Below are positions 26,536-36,394 of a stretch of 64,000 nt of DNA, piece by piece. The notes below the pieces were generated by a model. That model was not told the DNA's origin and did not search any database. It was given only the letters and a program-made list of their open reading frames with translations. The stretch covers positions 62,001-126,000 of the forward strand of contig PYST01000069.1 of assembly GCA_003049485.1 (NCBI GenBank). Reading direction: 5' to 3'. The translations under genes were made by a program, and so were the position numbers. Numbering within the stretch: the stretch's first letter is position 1; every line of letters starts with the position of its first letter. This DNA comes from Ophioceras dolichostomum. Its lineage: Eukaryota; Ascomycota; Sordariomycetes; Magnaporthales; Ophioceraceae.

Positions 26536-27317
26536 ACGAGACCCTGGAAATCGGGACTCGGCGGCACAGCTGCTCGTGGCTCGCTTCAGCGGCTGATTTT
26601 ACCCGTGGCATTTCCGCTGAGTATCAACCAGCTGCGTCGGACATGGTTTTGTTAAGTTCAAAGCGCCGGGTGCAAGGCCCGGCGGACCGCCCGACATGAA
26701 ATTGGCACATACAAGGCCGCAGAAGCCCGAGAGTGCGGTTTGCACCTGTATCTCCCAGTGCGGACGTCGTCGATTACGATCGGTGTAGTGCCGTTGGGAG
26801 GACAGTGAGTGGCTCCCAGGTTGCCACTGCCGAGCCAGGCGGTTAGGCATGTAGGCCTCGAGCCCCCGGCTTCTAGAGACCTGGGAGATGGCAGATGGCT
26901 GGAAGAGATTCCATATTGACGAGTTCCTCCATGGTGCCCGGTCACTTCCGTAACCGTATATTCCTCAGTTTTGATCTCTGCTATTTATTATGGCCTACAG
27001 CCTCTCTGGTACCCCGTATAAGCTCCTAATGTCAAACAGGAAGTGGCAGCGCGTTCAATTAACCGTGAATTCCCTATGATCTTTGCTTGTCTTGATTTTT
27101 GCATGGTCTTTTTCCAAGTTGCATGTCTTGCGACCAGGTACCACGGCCCCCTGGTGGCGGGATTGAGAAGGCGGTAGGGGGATTAGGAAGGCGGTGGGTG
27201 GATTGGGAAGGCGGTGGGTGGAAGGTATATTTCAAAAAATCTCTCCTCTACACCACCCGAGACGCAATCCCACTTTTCTTAACAGATTGGCGCCTACGCC
27301 ACCGAAAATACTAACGA
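26536..27317. other. Gap with no supported gene
   Basis: Short ORFs only. It includes the small tandem repeat at 27158-27226, and the sequence becomes more AT-rich around 26950-27110. I see no promoter or RNA gene that I can support. Confidence 0.4.
27158..27226. repeat. About 20 bp imperfect tandem repeat
   Basis: Three and a half copies of a unit resembling GGATTGGGAAGGCGGTGGGT occur head to tail, with a few substitutions between copies. It is a G-rich minisatellite in noncoding DNA. Confidence 0.8.
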
Positions 27318-28161
27318 CACATCAAAACTTTCATCTCAAACCCAAGGACGCACGCGATGGCCTTAAGGCTGCTTGTCGCGACCGCGACGATGCGCAGCCC
27401 CCCGGGCCCGCGGTAGCCCAGCGATTTGGCCTCGCTGGGTCCCAACATGCGCCAGACCAAGTACAGCAGCAGAAGAGAGGCCGGCACGACGCCACGCCCG
27501 CCGAGTGGAAGATGCGATCTACGCGGCCATGGAAAGGCAGAAGTTCGTACTCGCCTTCAAAACTCACCTCGAGGCGAGCTTCAGCGCGAAAGACTGCTGC
27601 GGGAAATAGCGTACCAGTATCAAGGACAGAGCGTTCAGGCTCCTCTGCAGCGCAGTGCCTAAAAGAGGACGGGCAGTCTACTGCGAAGACCTTCAAGTGA
27701 CTGACTGGTCGAGAAGCACCCCGAGGCGATGTTCTATGAAATCAAATTCCGCCATTATGCCCTGACCTCCGCCTGGGATGTCGCCCTAGAGCTCGCGAAG
27801 ATTAACAAGAAGCACTTGGCCGTTGAACGTGGTCCGACAGTGGGCGGACTTATTCGGCAACGCCGTCACTGAAAGCGGCGACCTCCCCGACCGCCTGGCC
27901 CTCTGCGCCGAATGTGACGCCGCGATTTCTGAGTGCACTGAGGCCGCTTTCAACTTGGCCGACTCCTTGGCCCAGCACGAGCAGGACCAGGCGCAGATCC
28001 GAGCCCGAAACGCGGCGCTCGCGCGAATCGAAACGGGCGTCAGAAGCGAGAACGCCCGCAGCGAGGGAGAGGGTGATTTTGATAACACCACGGACGAGCA
28101 CGGAACCGTGCTGTTTAAGGAGAAGTTCGGCAGGCCATTTGAAGGACTACTTTTATACTAA
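27318..28161 (+). pseudogene. Decayed coding traces next to the DUF3433 relic
   Basis: Several protein-like segments occur on the plus strand in different frames, separated by stops. One around 27500-27600 contains VEDAIYAAMERQKFVLAFKT. One around 27590-27660 contains LLREIAYQYQGQSVQ. One around 27710-27830 contains HYALTSAWDVALELAKINKK. One from about 27823 to 28161 is Ala/Glu/Arg-rich and looks like a coiled coil (CDAAISECTEAAFNLADSLA). The order and amphipathic composition suggest one helical protein broken by indels and stops. The family is not recognised, and chance cannot be ruled out. Confidence 0.22.
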
Positions 28162-29496
28162 TGCAGGGGACATGCAGAACTCATGGATGGGTGTGAATGT
28201 AACCATTATGGAGTGCTCGCCTCTAGTGTTCATCTACGGGTCGGCGAAGTGCGACATCTCTATTCCATCTTCGTCTGCTGCTGGTCGAAGCAGAAGCAGC
28301 AGCAGTAGTAGTAGTAACAGCATCAGCAGTGCGACGGCTGCTGCCATTCTCGCGAGAAACAACACTCGCAGTAGCAACTTGACCAGCACCGCATCCAGCC
28401 CCACCATTACATCACAAAGCATACACGGCTTCGTCAAAGTCAACCCCTCCACAACCACCTCAGCAAGATCGGCACCAACGGCGACTACAAACCTCGACGA
28501 CATCACCATCCTACAATGTGGCCAGCAGATCCAGCAGCTGACCATCGACGTGACCTTCACCGATTACTTCACCGATTACACGCTGGGAACAGTCGACGCG
28601 TCCCATCCACCCGTCATCCTCGACGACTCATCATCATTATCAGCGACAACCCTCCTCCCCGACCCAGAACGCGCCAACGCCACAGATCCCGCCAACGCCG
28701 GATTGGAATACCTCTTCAACTGGTCTTTTATCACAGTGCTAACGCACACGCGCTCTCGGGAGTTTTCTTACAACACGGACGACATATACGACATATTCTT
28801 TCAGACGCTTTATTCGGGAAGCACGCCGGCGGCGACGCCGGGACGACGAGGGAGGCGTACGCCGCGAGTCTCAGGGGCGTCGGAGGGCGGGAGCGGCTGT
28901 TGGGCGCTGTGCAGGCTACGTATCGACGGCTGGTCGTGCCTGCCATCCATACTGGAGGGAGGAGGACGTGTGGTGGTGGTGGTACCGGGACGGGAACGGA
29001 GACGGAAACAGGAGCAACAAATACAGAATGTGCGCAGGTATTCCAGGGCGTGGAGGCCGTGCAGCGCGTGCAGCGCGTGAGGGTCCGCCAGAAGCGCGTG
29101 CCGAAGACGGTGCTGCAGGCTTTGCTGGCCGCGACGCTGGCGTGTGGGCTGCTGGCGGTCGTGGGTACGAAGGGGAGGAAGGACGTGCTGCCGTATAATC
29201 CGCACTCGATCGCGGGTGCGATGGCGTACCTTGCTGATGAAGAGGTTTGTGATGAGCTCGGGGCTGAATTGACGAGGCGGCAGCAACAACAGCATCGGCA
29301 GGGGATTGGCGGAGATGGAAGTAGGAGTAACGGGAACGGTAGGGGTAGGGAATGGAAAGGAGGATCGTGTGCAGGTTATCGCGATGATGGTGGTCGTAAT
29401 GAGGAGGAGCTAAGAAGGTTGTTGCTGGCTGATGATGCGAAGGCGGTCCATAACGCGCCAGCCAGCATAGGGGGAACGTATAGGATGAGGAGGTGA
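28136..29496 (+). pseudogene. DUF3433-type fungal membrane protein, 3' fragment with frameshift
   Basis: The upstream part (28136 to about 28820) reads as a Ser/Thr-rich lumenal-type region ending in YDIFFQTL. The following sequence continues in a different frame to the stop at 29494-29496. The second part has the typical DUF3433 C-terminal block: RQKRVPKTVLQALLAATLA (membrane helix), then LPYNPHSIAGAMAYLA, close to the usual LP-x-NP-CSIAG motif that follows the last transmembrane helix. No GT-AG intron can bridge the frame change near 28815-28830, so a one-base indel is likely. Members of the family are much longer, with several N-terminal membrane helices; these are absent here. I infer a truncated, frameshifted relic. 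The function of the family is unknown. Confidence 0.6.
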
Positions 29497-30804
29497 GATG
29501 ATGACCGCGGTAGTGGCCACTGGCAGGGTGAAGGGGCAGAGGAGGAAAGGAGGCCGCTTTGCTACTGGGTAGACTTTGAGGAGCAAGAAGAGGAATCGTA
29601 GTTTGGTAGTGGGAGATAGATGACTGCTAGGTGATAATGCTTACGCGGCAGGCAACCTACCTGCACGATACCTGAACTTGTACCTTACATAGGCTCTCCC
29701 TCCAGCAAAGGATCCACGGATTGATTTCAACTCCACCGCCCTCAACAAAGGTACCTACGAACAGAGCCCGCTAGTTTTGTCTCAGGGAGTCTCTGATGAC
29801 AGCAGCGTCACATCTCCTAAGACCAGCGATTCCCCGCCTCTACGCTCTCTAGGATTCTCAAACTAGACTCACGGCTGGAATGTGACGTGGCATAGTATGT
29901 ACACTGATGCTTCCTAAGATACTGTCCTGTTTTTGGTGAGTGTGTGACTACAGGGCCTGTCTCGTGAGCTCCAAGCCGACTTATATGCGAGCGGGATGCC
30001 TAGGAAAAACTAACATTGGCTCAAACTTCGAAAGGAGGGAGGCCTCTACCTCATTGGGTCGTGGTGGTCAGGAAGCTGAAGCTCCGCGCCGCAATGGTGC
30101 CCTGTGGCGCCCAATAGCATCTCATCGGCCACGTCCTCTACAGATTCAATATGCAGCGCTGGCTTCCCCCCCCTCCTCCCTCTCCCCCCCAAAAAAAAAA
30201 AAAAACGAGGGAAGTCATCTGCTCCCAGCAGATGTTGGAGACGGCGGATTCCAAAACTGCTGGGGTCTTGCTTAACTAGAGGCCAAGAAGGAAAGAAACA
30301 ACAAAGCTTTCAACTAAAGGATTGTATAGCTTGTACTATCACCGTACTTAGAAAGAGAGACTTGCAGTGGCTCAGAGCACTTTTGCTTCAACGGCCAGCA
30401 TCTGCCGCTAATCGGTGGATGCCATCCTGTGGCTCGATGTGTATAAAATTGCTCTCGGTCTCATTGGTCTGTAAATGCCTCTCCCTGTCAGTTGTCAGGG
30501 GTTAAGCCAACTAATAACTCGCTGGGAAGGGCTGTGCTGAGAAGCGACCGACACTGAGCTCTGCTGTCTTCTTATCCAATCTGTGGGAGAGTATGCGCCC
30601 ACATGGCAGCCATTGATAAAGCCACATGCATCCATCAGCTCAGGGTATTGTGTCGAATCAGACACCTCGACCCCAAAGTTAAGGGGCCGATAAAACGGTA
30701 GGTTGCCCCTATCATTTTTTAGTCCGTATCTCCAAGTTTTCGACCCCGCACCCCAACTCCACGCTGCCGCCACGGCGACCCAGCCGGTCGAGTATCTTCA
30801 AGCT
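29497..30804. other. Gap upstream of the NLR gene
   Basis: About 1.3 kb contains the presumed NLR promoter. A homopolymer C/A tract lies at about 30171-30205. ORFs are short and unrelated to known families. The NLR frame is open upstream of its first ATG back to about 30703 without an ATG. Confidence 0.4.
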
Positions 30805-33800
30805 ATGGGCTTCAAAAGCGAAATATCGGTCAAGGTCGACATTCCCGCGGATAAGACCCGCAAAGAGTACCAAGAGTTTATTAGCCATCTCTTGCCCGAG
30901 AAAGAGGAGAAGAAGGAGGAGAAGAAGAAGGAGAAGAAAGAGGAGAAGAAGAAGGAGAAGAAGGAGAAGAATAATAGTGTCCTTTTTCGATCCTTCAGGA
31001 GGTATGGACCAAGCCCGGAAGCTGCCCCAGTCATACCGCCGTTGCAAGCCCTAAACGATGGCGCCGTTGCAGAAAGCGAACAACATGGTGTCCACGGTGT
31101 GGCTGCTGGCGGACACGGTCCGGAACTCGAGCCTGCGCAATATACAGCCGTCTTGCCTGCAGAGTCGAGCGAGTGTACGGGCGCGACGTTCGCCAAACAA
31201 GGCGACCGATATGTTGGCACCATCGCTTTTCAATCAGAAAAGGGCAAAAAGGACGCCATGAAGCGGCATGAGAGAGATCCTGCAAGTTGGAAGGACTGGA
31301 GCTTGTCGGATAACTTCGGTGGTATCACCGTGCTCTATGCACATGATCAGCCACGAGTGGAGTAAGTCGCCTCCCTAACCGCATCACGCTACGAATCAGT
31401 ATTGATGTTTCCTTTTCAGCATTTGCTTGTTCCATGGACTGGGAGGAAACGCCATAGATACCTGGACCGCCAAGAACAACAAGATGTGGGCGAGAGATCG
31501 TCTGCCACTTCCAGGACTTCCCAATGGCCGACCCGCTCCCTTCCATCAGAGTCGCGTCATGACGTTCGGGTACGACTCAGACCTGACGGACAGGGCTAGT
31601 TCCATGACCGTCGAGAACTGGGCGGAAAATCTCCTCCGACGTGTGAATGCCCTCAGAGCTACGCCAGAGGTAGGCGGCTTAGCCCTGCGCTGTGTCTTCA
31701 TTGAGTACAACCTCAGCTAACGATGCCGTACCACAGGAGATGGAGCGACCCCTTATATTTGTGTCACTCTCTTGGTGGTCTCGTTGCTCGAAAGGTACCA
31801 GATACTCTCACTCCTTCACCTGACTATTCCAAACGTCATGATAAGTGTTCTGTTGACAACGTCTTTTAGGCAATGATTCGGCTGCCACGTTATAAAGACA
31901 TCAAGGGCATTAAAACAGCAATATGTGGGCTTGTCTTCCTGGCCACGCCGCATCTAGGATCGGACGTGGCCAACTGGGTCAACTTCGTAGTTGCTCTAAG
32001 CAAAGTGATTGCCGGCGTGCGTCCTGACACTGTTGAGGTCCTCAAGTCCTTCAACCCAACCTCTCTAATTGACGCAGGGGATTTTCTTGCTTTGCGACCC
32101 TGCCCATCTTTTCGATGCTATGCAGAAGGTCAGGCGATGGCTGTCATGGGGACAAATCAGCGTGTGAGTTGCCTCCTAAACCTTGCTGGCGAATCCTGGT
32201 TGTGATCGTGCAAAGGCTGAACTACTATCCATTATCTCTAGATCGTGACCCAGACGTCAGCCAGTTTAGACTCGGAAGTTCCGGCCAGCGTTATCATGGG
32301 CACGGACCACAGCAGTATTTGCAAGTGCGAGTCGAATGATCAGTATGACGACATCGTTTCCGGGCTCTGTCTGGTACTTGAAGATATTCAAAGGGGGACA
32401 AAAGATTCTGTTCCTGCTGCTAGGTAGGCTTGAAATTAAACCCCATATATGTATTTCATAAGTTGACTTTGACCAGAGTTCCTGCATCCACACCACCCCA
32501 AAAGGCCCGGGTCGAGCACTATGGCGCAGGGCCTCGCTATTACACCATCCCATCTCCCCCAAACCATCACTTTACCGGACGCCAGGCAATTCTCGACAAC
32601 TTGAAACGCAGCTTATTCGACCAGGGAGACCAGACCGCCGCACTTGCTGGGCTCGGCGGTGTTGGAAAGACCCAAGTAGCCTTGCAGGTTGCGCACTGGA
32701 CGAAAGAGAACAAGCCAGACTTCTCAGTACTCTGGGTGTCAGCTCTTAGCGCCGAGAGCTTCCAGCGGGCCTGCGTGGATATTGTAGCGGAGTTCGCGTT
32801 CCAGAAAAGTGCCGACGAAGAAGACCCAAGAGTGACGTTCCGACGACATCTCAGCTCGGAGGCAGCCGGGAAGTGGCTCCTCATCATCGATAACGCCGAC
32901 GATAAGGAGCTCGTTTTTAGACGGCGGGGCAGCATCAGCGAATACCTCCCAACCAGCAAGACGGGTTTTAAGCTCTTTACTACCAGGTCGCGAACGGTGG
33001 CTGTCAAGGTCGCACGAGGCAATGTGCTCGACCTGTCCGAGATGAAGCCAGAAGAGGCGAAGGAGCTGTTCATGCGGTCGATATCCCAGAAGGAGGGACT
33101 TCGCGACGAATACTTGGTCATGCTGCTCCGCAAGCTCACCCATCTACCTTTGGCCATTGTGCAAGCAGCCGCCTACATTGACACAAAGCGGTTGCCCATC
33201 GTAAATTACCTCGAGCTGCTGGACGGCACTGAGCAGGATATGATCGACCTGCTGAGCGATCTCGACGACATCCAATGCCCAGGGTCGCAGAACGTCGTCG
33301 CCAAAACGTGGCTCGTATCCTTCGGCGAGCTTGACCCGCCTGCAGCTGAGCTACTGACATTCCTGTCTTACATCGAGCCGAAAGCGATACCTCAGTCGTT
33401 GCTTCCTGACTTGGGTTCAAAAGTAGAGCTGGTAAATGCGATCGGCGCGCTGTGTGCCTACTCCTTCCTCTCCAGGCGCGGGGAGAGCAAGATCTTCGAT
33501 ATGCACAGCCTAGTGCACATGGCAACGCAGATCTGGACGAGAGGTGGCCGGGTGAGCAGTGGCCGGGTGAGCGGTGGCCCCACAACGATGACGATGAAAA
33601 AGGCGATGCAGCATTTATCGGCCGTTTTTCCCAACGATGATCATGAGAACCGTCAGCGCTGGAGGGAGTACCTTCCCCACGTTCTTAGCACACTACGACG
33701 AGGCAACGAGCTTGATGGGGAGGAAATATTTCTCCTCCACTACTGGATTGGACGCTGTTTAACAGCGGATGGAAGAGTCAAGGAAGCTCTCAGTCATTTG

Positions 33801-35369
33801 GAAGAGGCTCGACAATGGGGAGATAGTCATTTTCCCGAAGACCACCCCTCCCGACTCGCCTCGCAGCATGAGCTGGCTGGGGCCTACCTGGCCAACGGCC
33901 AAATCCTTGAAGCCATCGAGCTTCTCGAACATGTCGTTTCCATCAAAGAGAAAACGCTAGCCGAAAACCACCCCTCCCGACTCGCCTCGCAGCATGAGCT
34001 GGCTGGAGCCTACCAGGCCAACGGCCAAATCCTTGAAGCCATCGAGCTTCTCGAACATGTCGTTTCCATCCAAGAGAAAACGCTAGCCGAAAACCACCCC
34101 TCCCGACTCACCTCGCAGCATGAGCTGGCCAGGGCCTACCAGGCCAACGGCCAAATCCTTGAAGCCATCAAGCTTCTCGAACATGTCGTTTCCATCAAAG
34201 AGAAAACACTAGCCGAAAACCACCCCTCCCGACTCGCCTCGCAGCATGTGCTGGCTGGGGCCTACCTGGCCAACGGCCAAATCCTTGAAGCCATCGAGCT
34301 TCTCGAACATGTCGTTTCCATCAAAGAGAAAACGCTAGCCGAAAACCACCCCTCCCGACTCGCCTCGCAGCATGAGCTGGCTGGAGCCTACCAGGCCAAC
34401 GGCCAAATCCTTGAAGCCATCGAGCTTCTCGAACATGTCGTTTCCATCCAAGAGAAAACGCTAGCCGAAAACCACCCCTCCCGACTCACCTCGCAGCATG
34501 AGCTGGCCAGGGCCTACCAGGCCAACGGCCAAATCCTTGAAGCCATCAAGCTTCTCGAACATGTCGTTTCCATCCAAGAGAAAACGCTAGCCGAAAACCA
34601 CCCCTCCCGACTCGCCTCGCAGCATGAGCTGGCCAGGGCCTACCAGGCCAACGGCCAAATCCTTGAAGCCATCGAGCTTCTCGAACATGTCGTTTCTATC
34701 AGAGAGAAAACGCTAGCCGAAAACCACCCCTCCCGACTCGCCTCGCAGCATGAGCTGGCTGGGGCCTACCAGGCCAACGGCCAAATCCTTGAAGCCATCG
34801 AGCTTCTCGAACATGTCGTTTCTATCAGAGAGAAAACGCTAGCCGAAAACCACCCCTCCCGACTCGCCTCGCAGCATGAGCTGGCCAGGGCCTACCAGGC
34901 CAACGGCCAAATCCTTGAAGCCATCGAGCTTCTCGAACATGTCGTTTCTATTAGAGAGAAAACGCTAGCCGAAAACCACCCCGACCGACTCACCTCGCAG
35001 CATGTGCTGGCTGGGGCCTACCTGGCCAACGGCCAAATCCTTGAAGCCATCGAGCTTCTCGAACATGTCGTTTCTACCAGAGAGAAAACGCTAGCCGAAA
35101 ACCACCCCGACCGACTCACCTCGCAGCATGTGCTGGCTGGGGCCTACCTGGCCAACGGCCAAATCCTTGAAGCCATCGAGCTTCTCGAACATGTCGTTTC
35201 TACCAGAGAGAAAACGCTAGCCGAAAACCACCCCTCCCGACTCACCTCGCAGCATGTGCTGGCCAGGGCCTACCAGGCCAACGGCCAGATCCTTGAAGCC
35301 ATCGAGCTTCAGGAATCTGCTAAGCTAGGTTCTATGGAAGAGGTGGAAGTAGAGTCCCTCTCTTTTTGA
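30805..35369 (+). CDS. NLR-type receptor: alpha/beta-hydrolase, NB-ARC, TPR array; hydrolase exon shows a frameshift
   Basis: Exons 30805-31361, 31420-31669, 31737-31794, 31870-32163, 32242-32423 and 32477-35369 fit by splice signals. The N-terminus has a Lys/Glu-rich stretch (30900-30970). A serine-hydrolase/lipase-like domain follows: HGLGGNAIDTW, the CHSLGG nucleophile motif, FLATPHLGS. Then comes an NB-ARC: GLGGVGKTQ Walker A near residue 510, KWLLIIDNADD Walker B, FTTRSR, LPLAIVQAA and an MHSLVHMAT motif in the MHD position. Next is the 12-unit TPR array. In this model exon 3 is 58 nt, whereas 60 would keep frame: bases TTTGTGTCAC appear to have lost one GT just before CHSLGG. Using an acceptor at 31716 instead (47 nt intron) restores one open frame of about 1417 residues; skipping exon 3 also keeps frame but loses the motif. 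Fungal NLRs mediate heterokaryon incompatibility and possibly immunity. The architecture is certain; functionality is not. Confidence 0.85.
33843..35309 (+). repeat. 126 bp tandem repeat encoding 42-residue TPR units (12 copies)
   Basis: Twelve head-to-tail units start every 126 bp from 33843 (second at 33969, twelfth at 35229). Each encodes a TPR-like unit with core HPSRLASQHELAGAYQANGQ, then ILEAIELLEHVVSI(K/Q/R)EKTLAEN. The units are nearly identical at DNA level. The differences fall mostly in a few codons and are mostly amino-acid changes: S/D after HP, A/T, E/V, G/R, Q/L, E/K, I/T and K/Q/R. Units 1-3 and 4-6 look like a duplicated block; units 2 and 5 are identical in every base I compared. 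Units 10 and 11 encode the same peptide. The last unit diverges after IEL and the protein ends soon after. Confidence 0.97.
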
Positions 35370-36394
35370 TCGCAAGAAGAACGAGAGTTCTGTGACGTAA
35401 CTGAGGCAATCGTTGACGTAGTTGTTGACGTTGCGATTTGGCCAAAGCCTCGTAGTCACTCGATGCTCTGCAGTCACCAACCTTGACGGTCGGTGATCGC
35501 TAGTCAACACAATCAACAATTCATGTATTATTTCTTTTTCTTCATTCCTTTGCAGTTCTACGGGTCGAAGGGGCCAGGGGAAATATATACCTGGACATTT
35601 CAATAGATTGTGCTTCGCGAATGTTCTTTGCCAGCGCTGATGTTTCCTAATCCGCAAAGATGGCCAAGATTCTGTGCACTACCATACCACCTAATGCATG
35701 TCATACAACCCATGCGGCGTCTGGTTCTCGCCACGTGTGGTCATAAAAGTGAGATCTGTATCAAGCTAGCGCATGCAAGGCGTTGCACTGGCCTGTCTTG
35801 ATTTTTGTTTCCTTTCCCTCTCCAGCCCCAAAACGTAGTCTCTGTGAGTACTGCTGCCAGCGTTCTGCCACGCGCGCGAGCATGTGACTGACCTTTGCGA
35901 TGCTTTGATAGACCTCATCATCATCATCATCATCATTGGTCGCCTCTCTGTTTTTGTAAGTTCTTTCTCGCGCCGCGCGGCTCCAGAAAGCTCCGGCTTG
36001 CGTCTGACGACGCGCTACCTTTTGAGCTTCCAGAGGCTTTGCCACATGTGCGTAAGTGATTGATTTGGGAAAAGTGGTATTTTTATTCAACGGGGCTCGT
36101 GAAAAGGGATCCGAGCGTGAGGGCACACTCAGTAACAGCCACAATGCGAGCAGATCTTTGTACGACAAATGATGAACTTACTGCCGCTCGCGATATCAAA
36201 CTGTCAGAAGCAAGCTGTGGCAGCCTTCAAAGCGGCCGACCCAGATCTCTAGTCTGAAGCAGTCATCACTTAAGGGAAGTGCACTGTCGAACACCAGCAG
36301 CATGACAGGGGAAAGCATACCTGTTGCGCCTTCTGCGAGCTGGACGAGCGAGAGATGTTATGTCTAATATGTTAATAAATATAACAACTGGATA
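35370..36394. other. Convergent gap after the NLR gene
   Basis: About 1 kb contains the NLR 3' flank and a (CAT)n run at about 35917-35937. A minus-strand ORF at 35761-36168 with an Asp run has no recognisable family and is not supported. Nothing else was seen. Confidence 0.4.

Noticed and set aside
35761..36168. 135-codon minus-strand ORF with Asp run
   Set aside because: The Asp run is a CAT microsatellite; no partner exons or family could be found.
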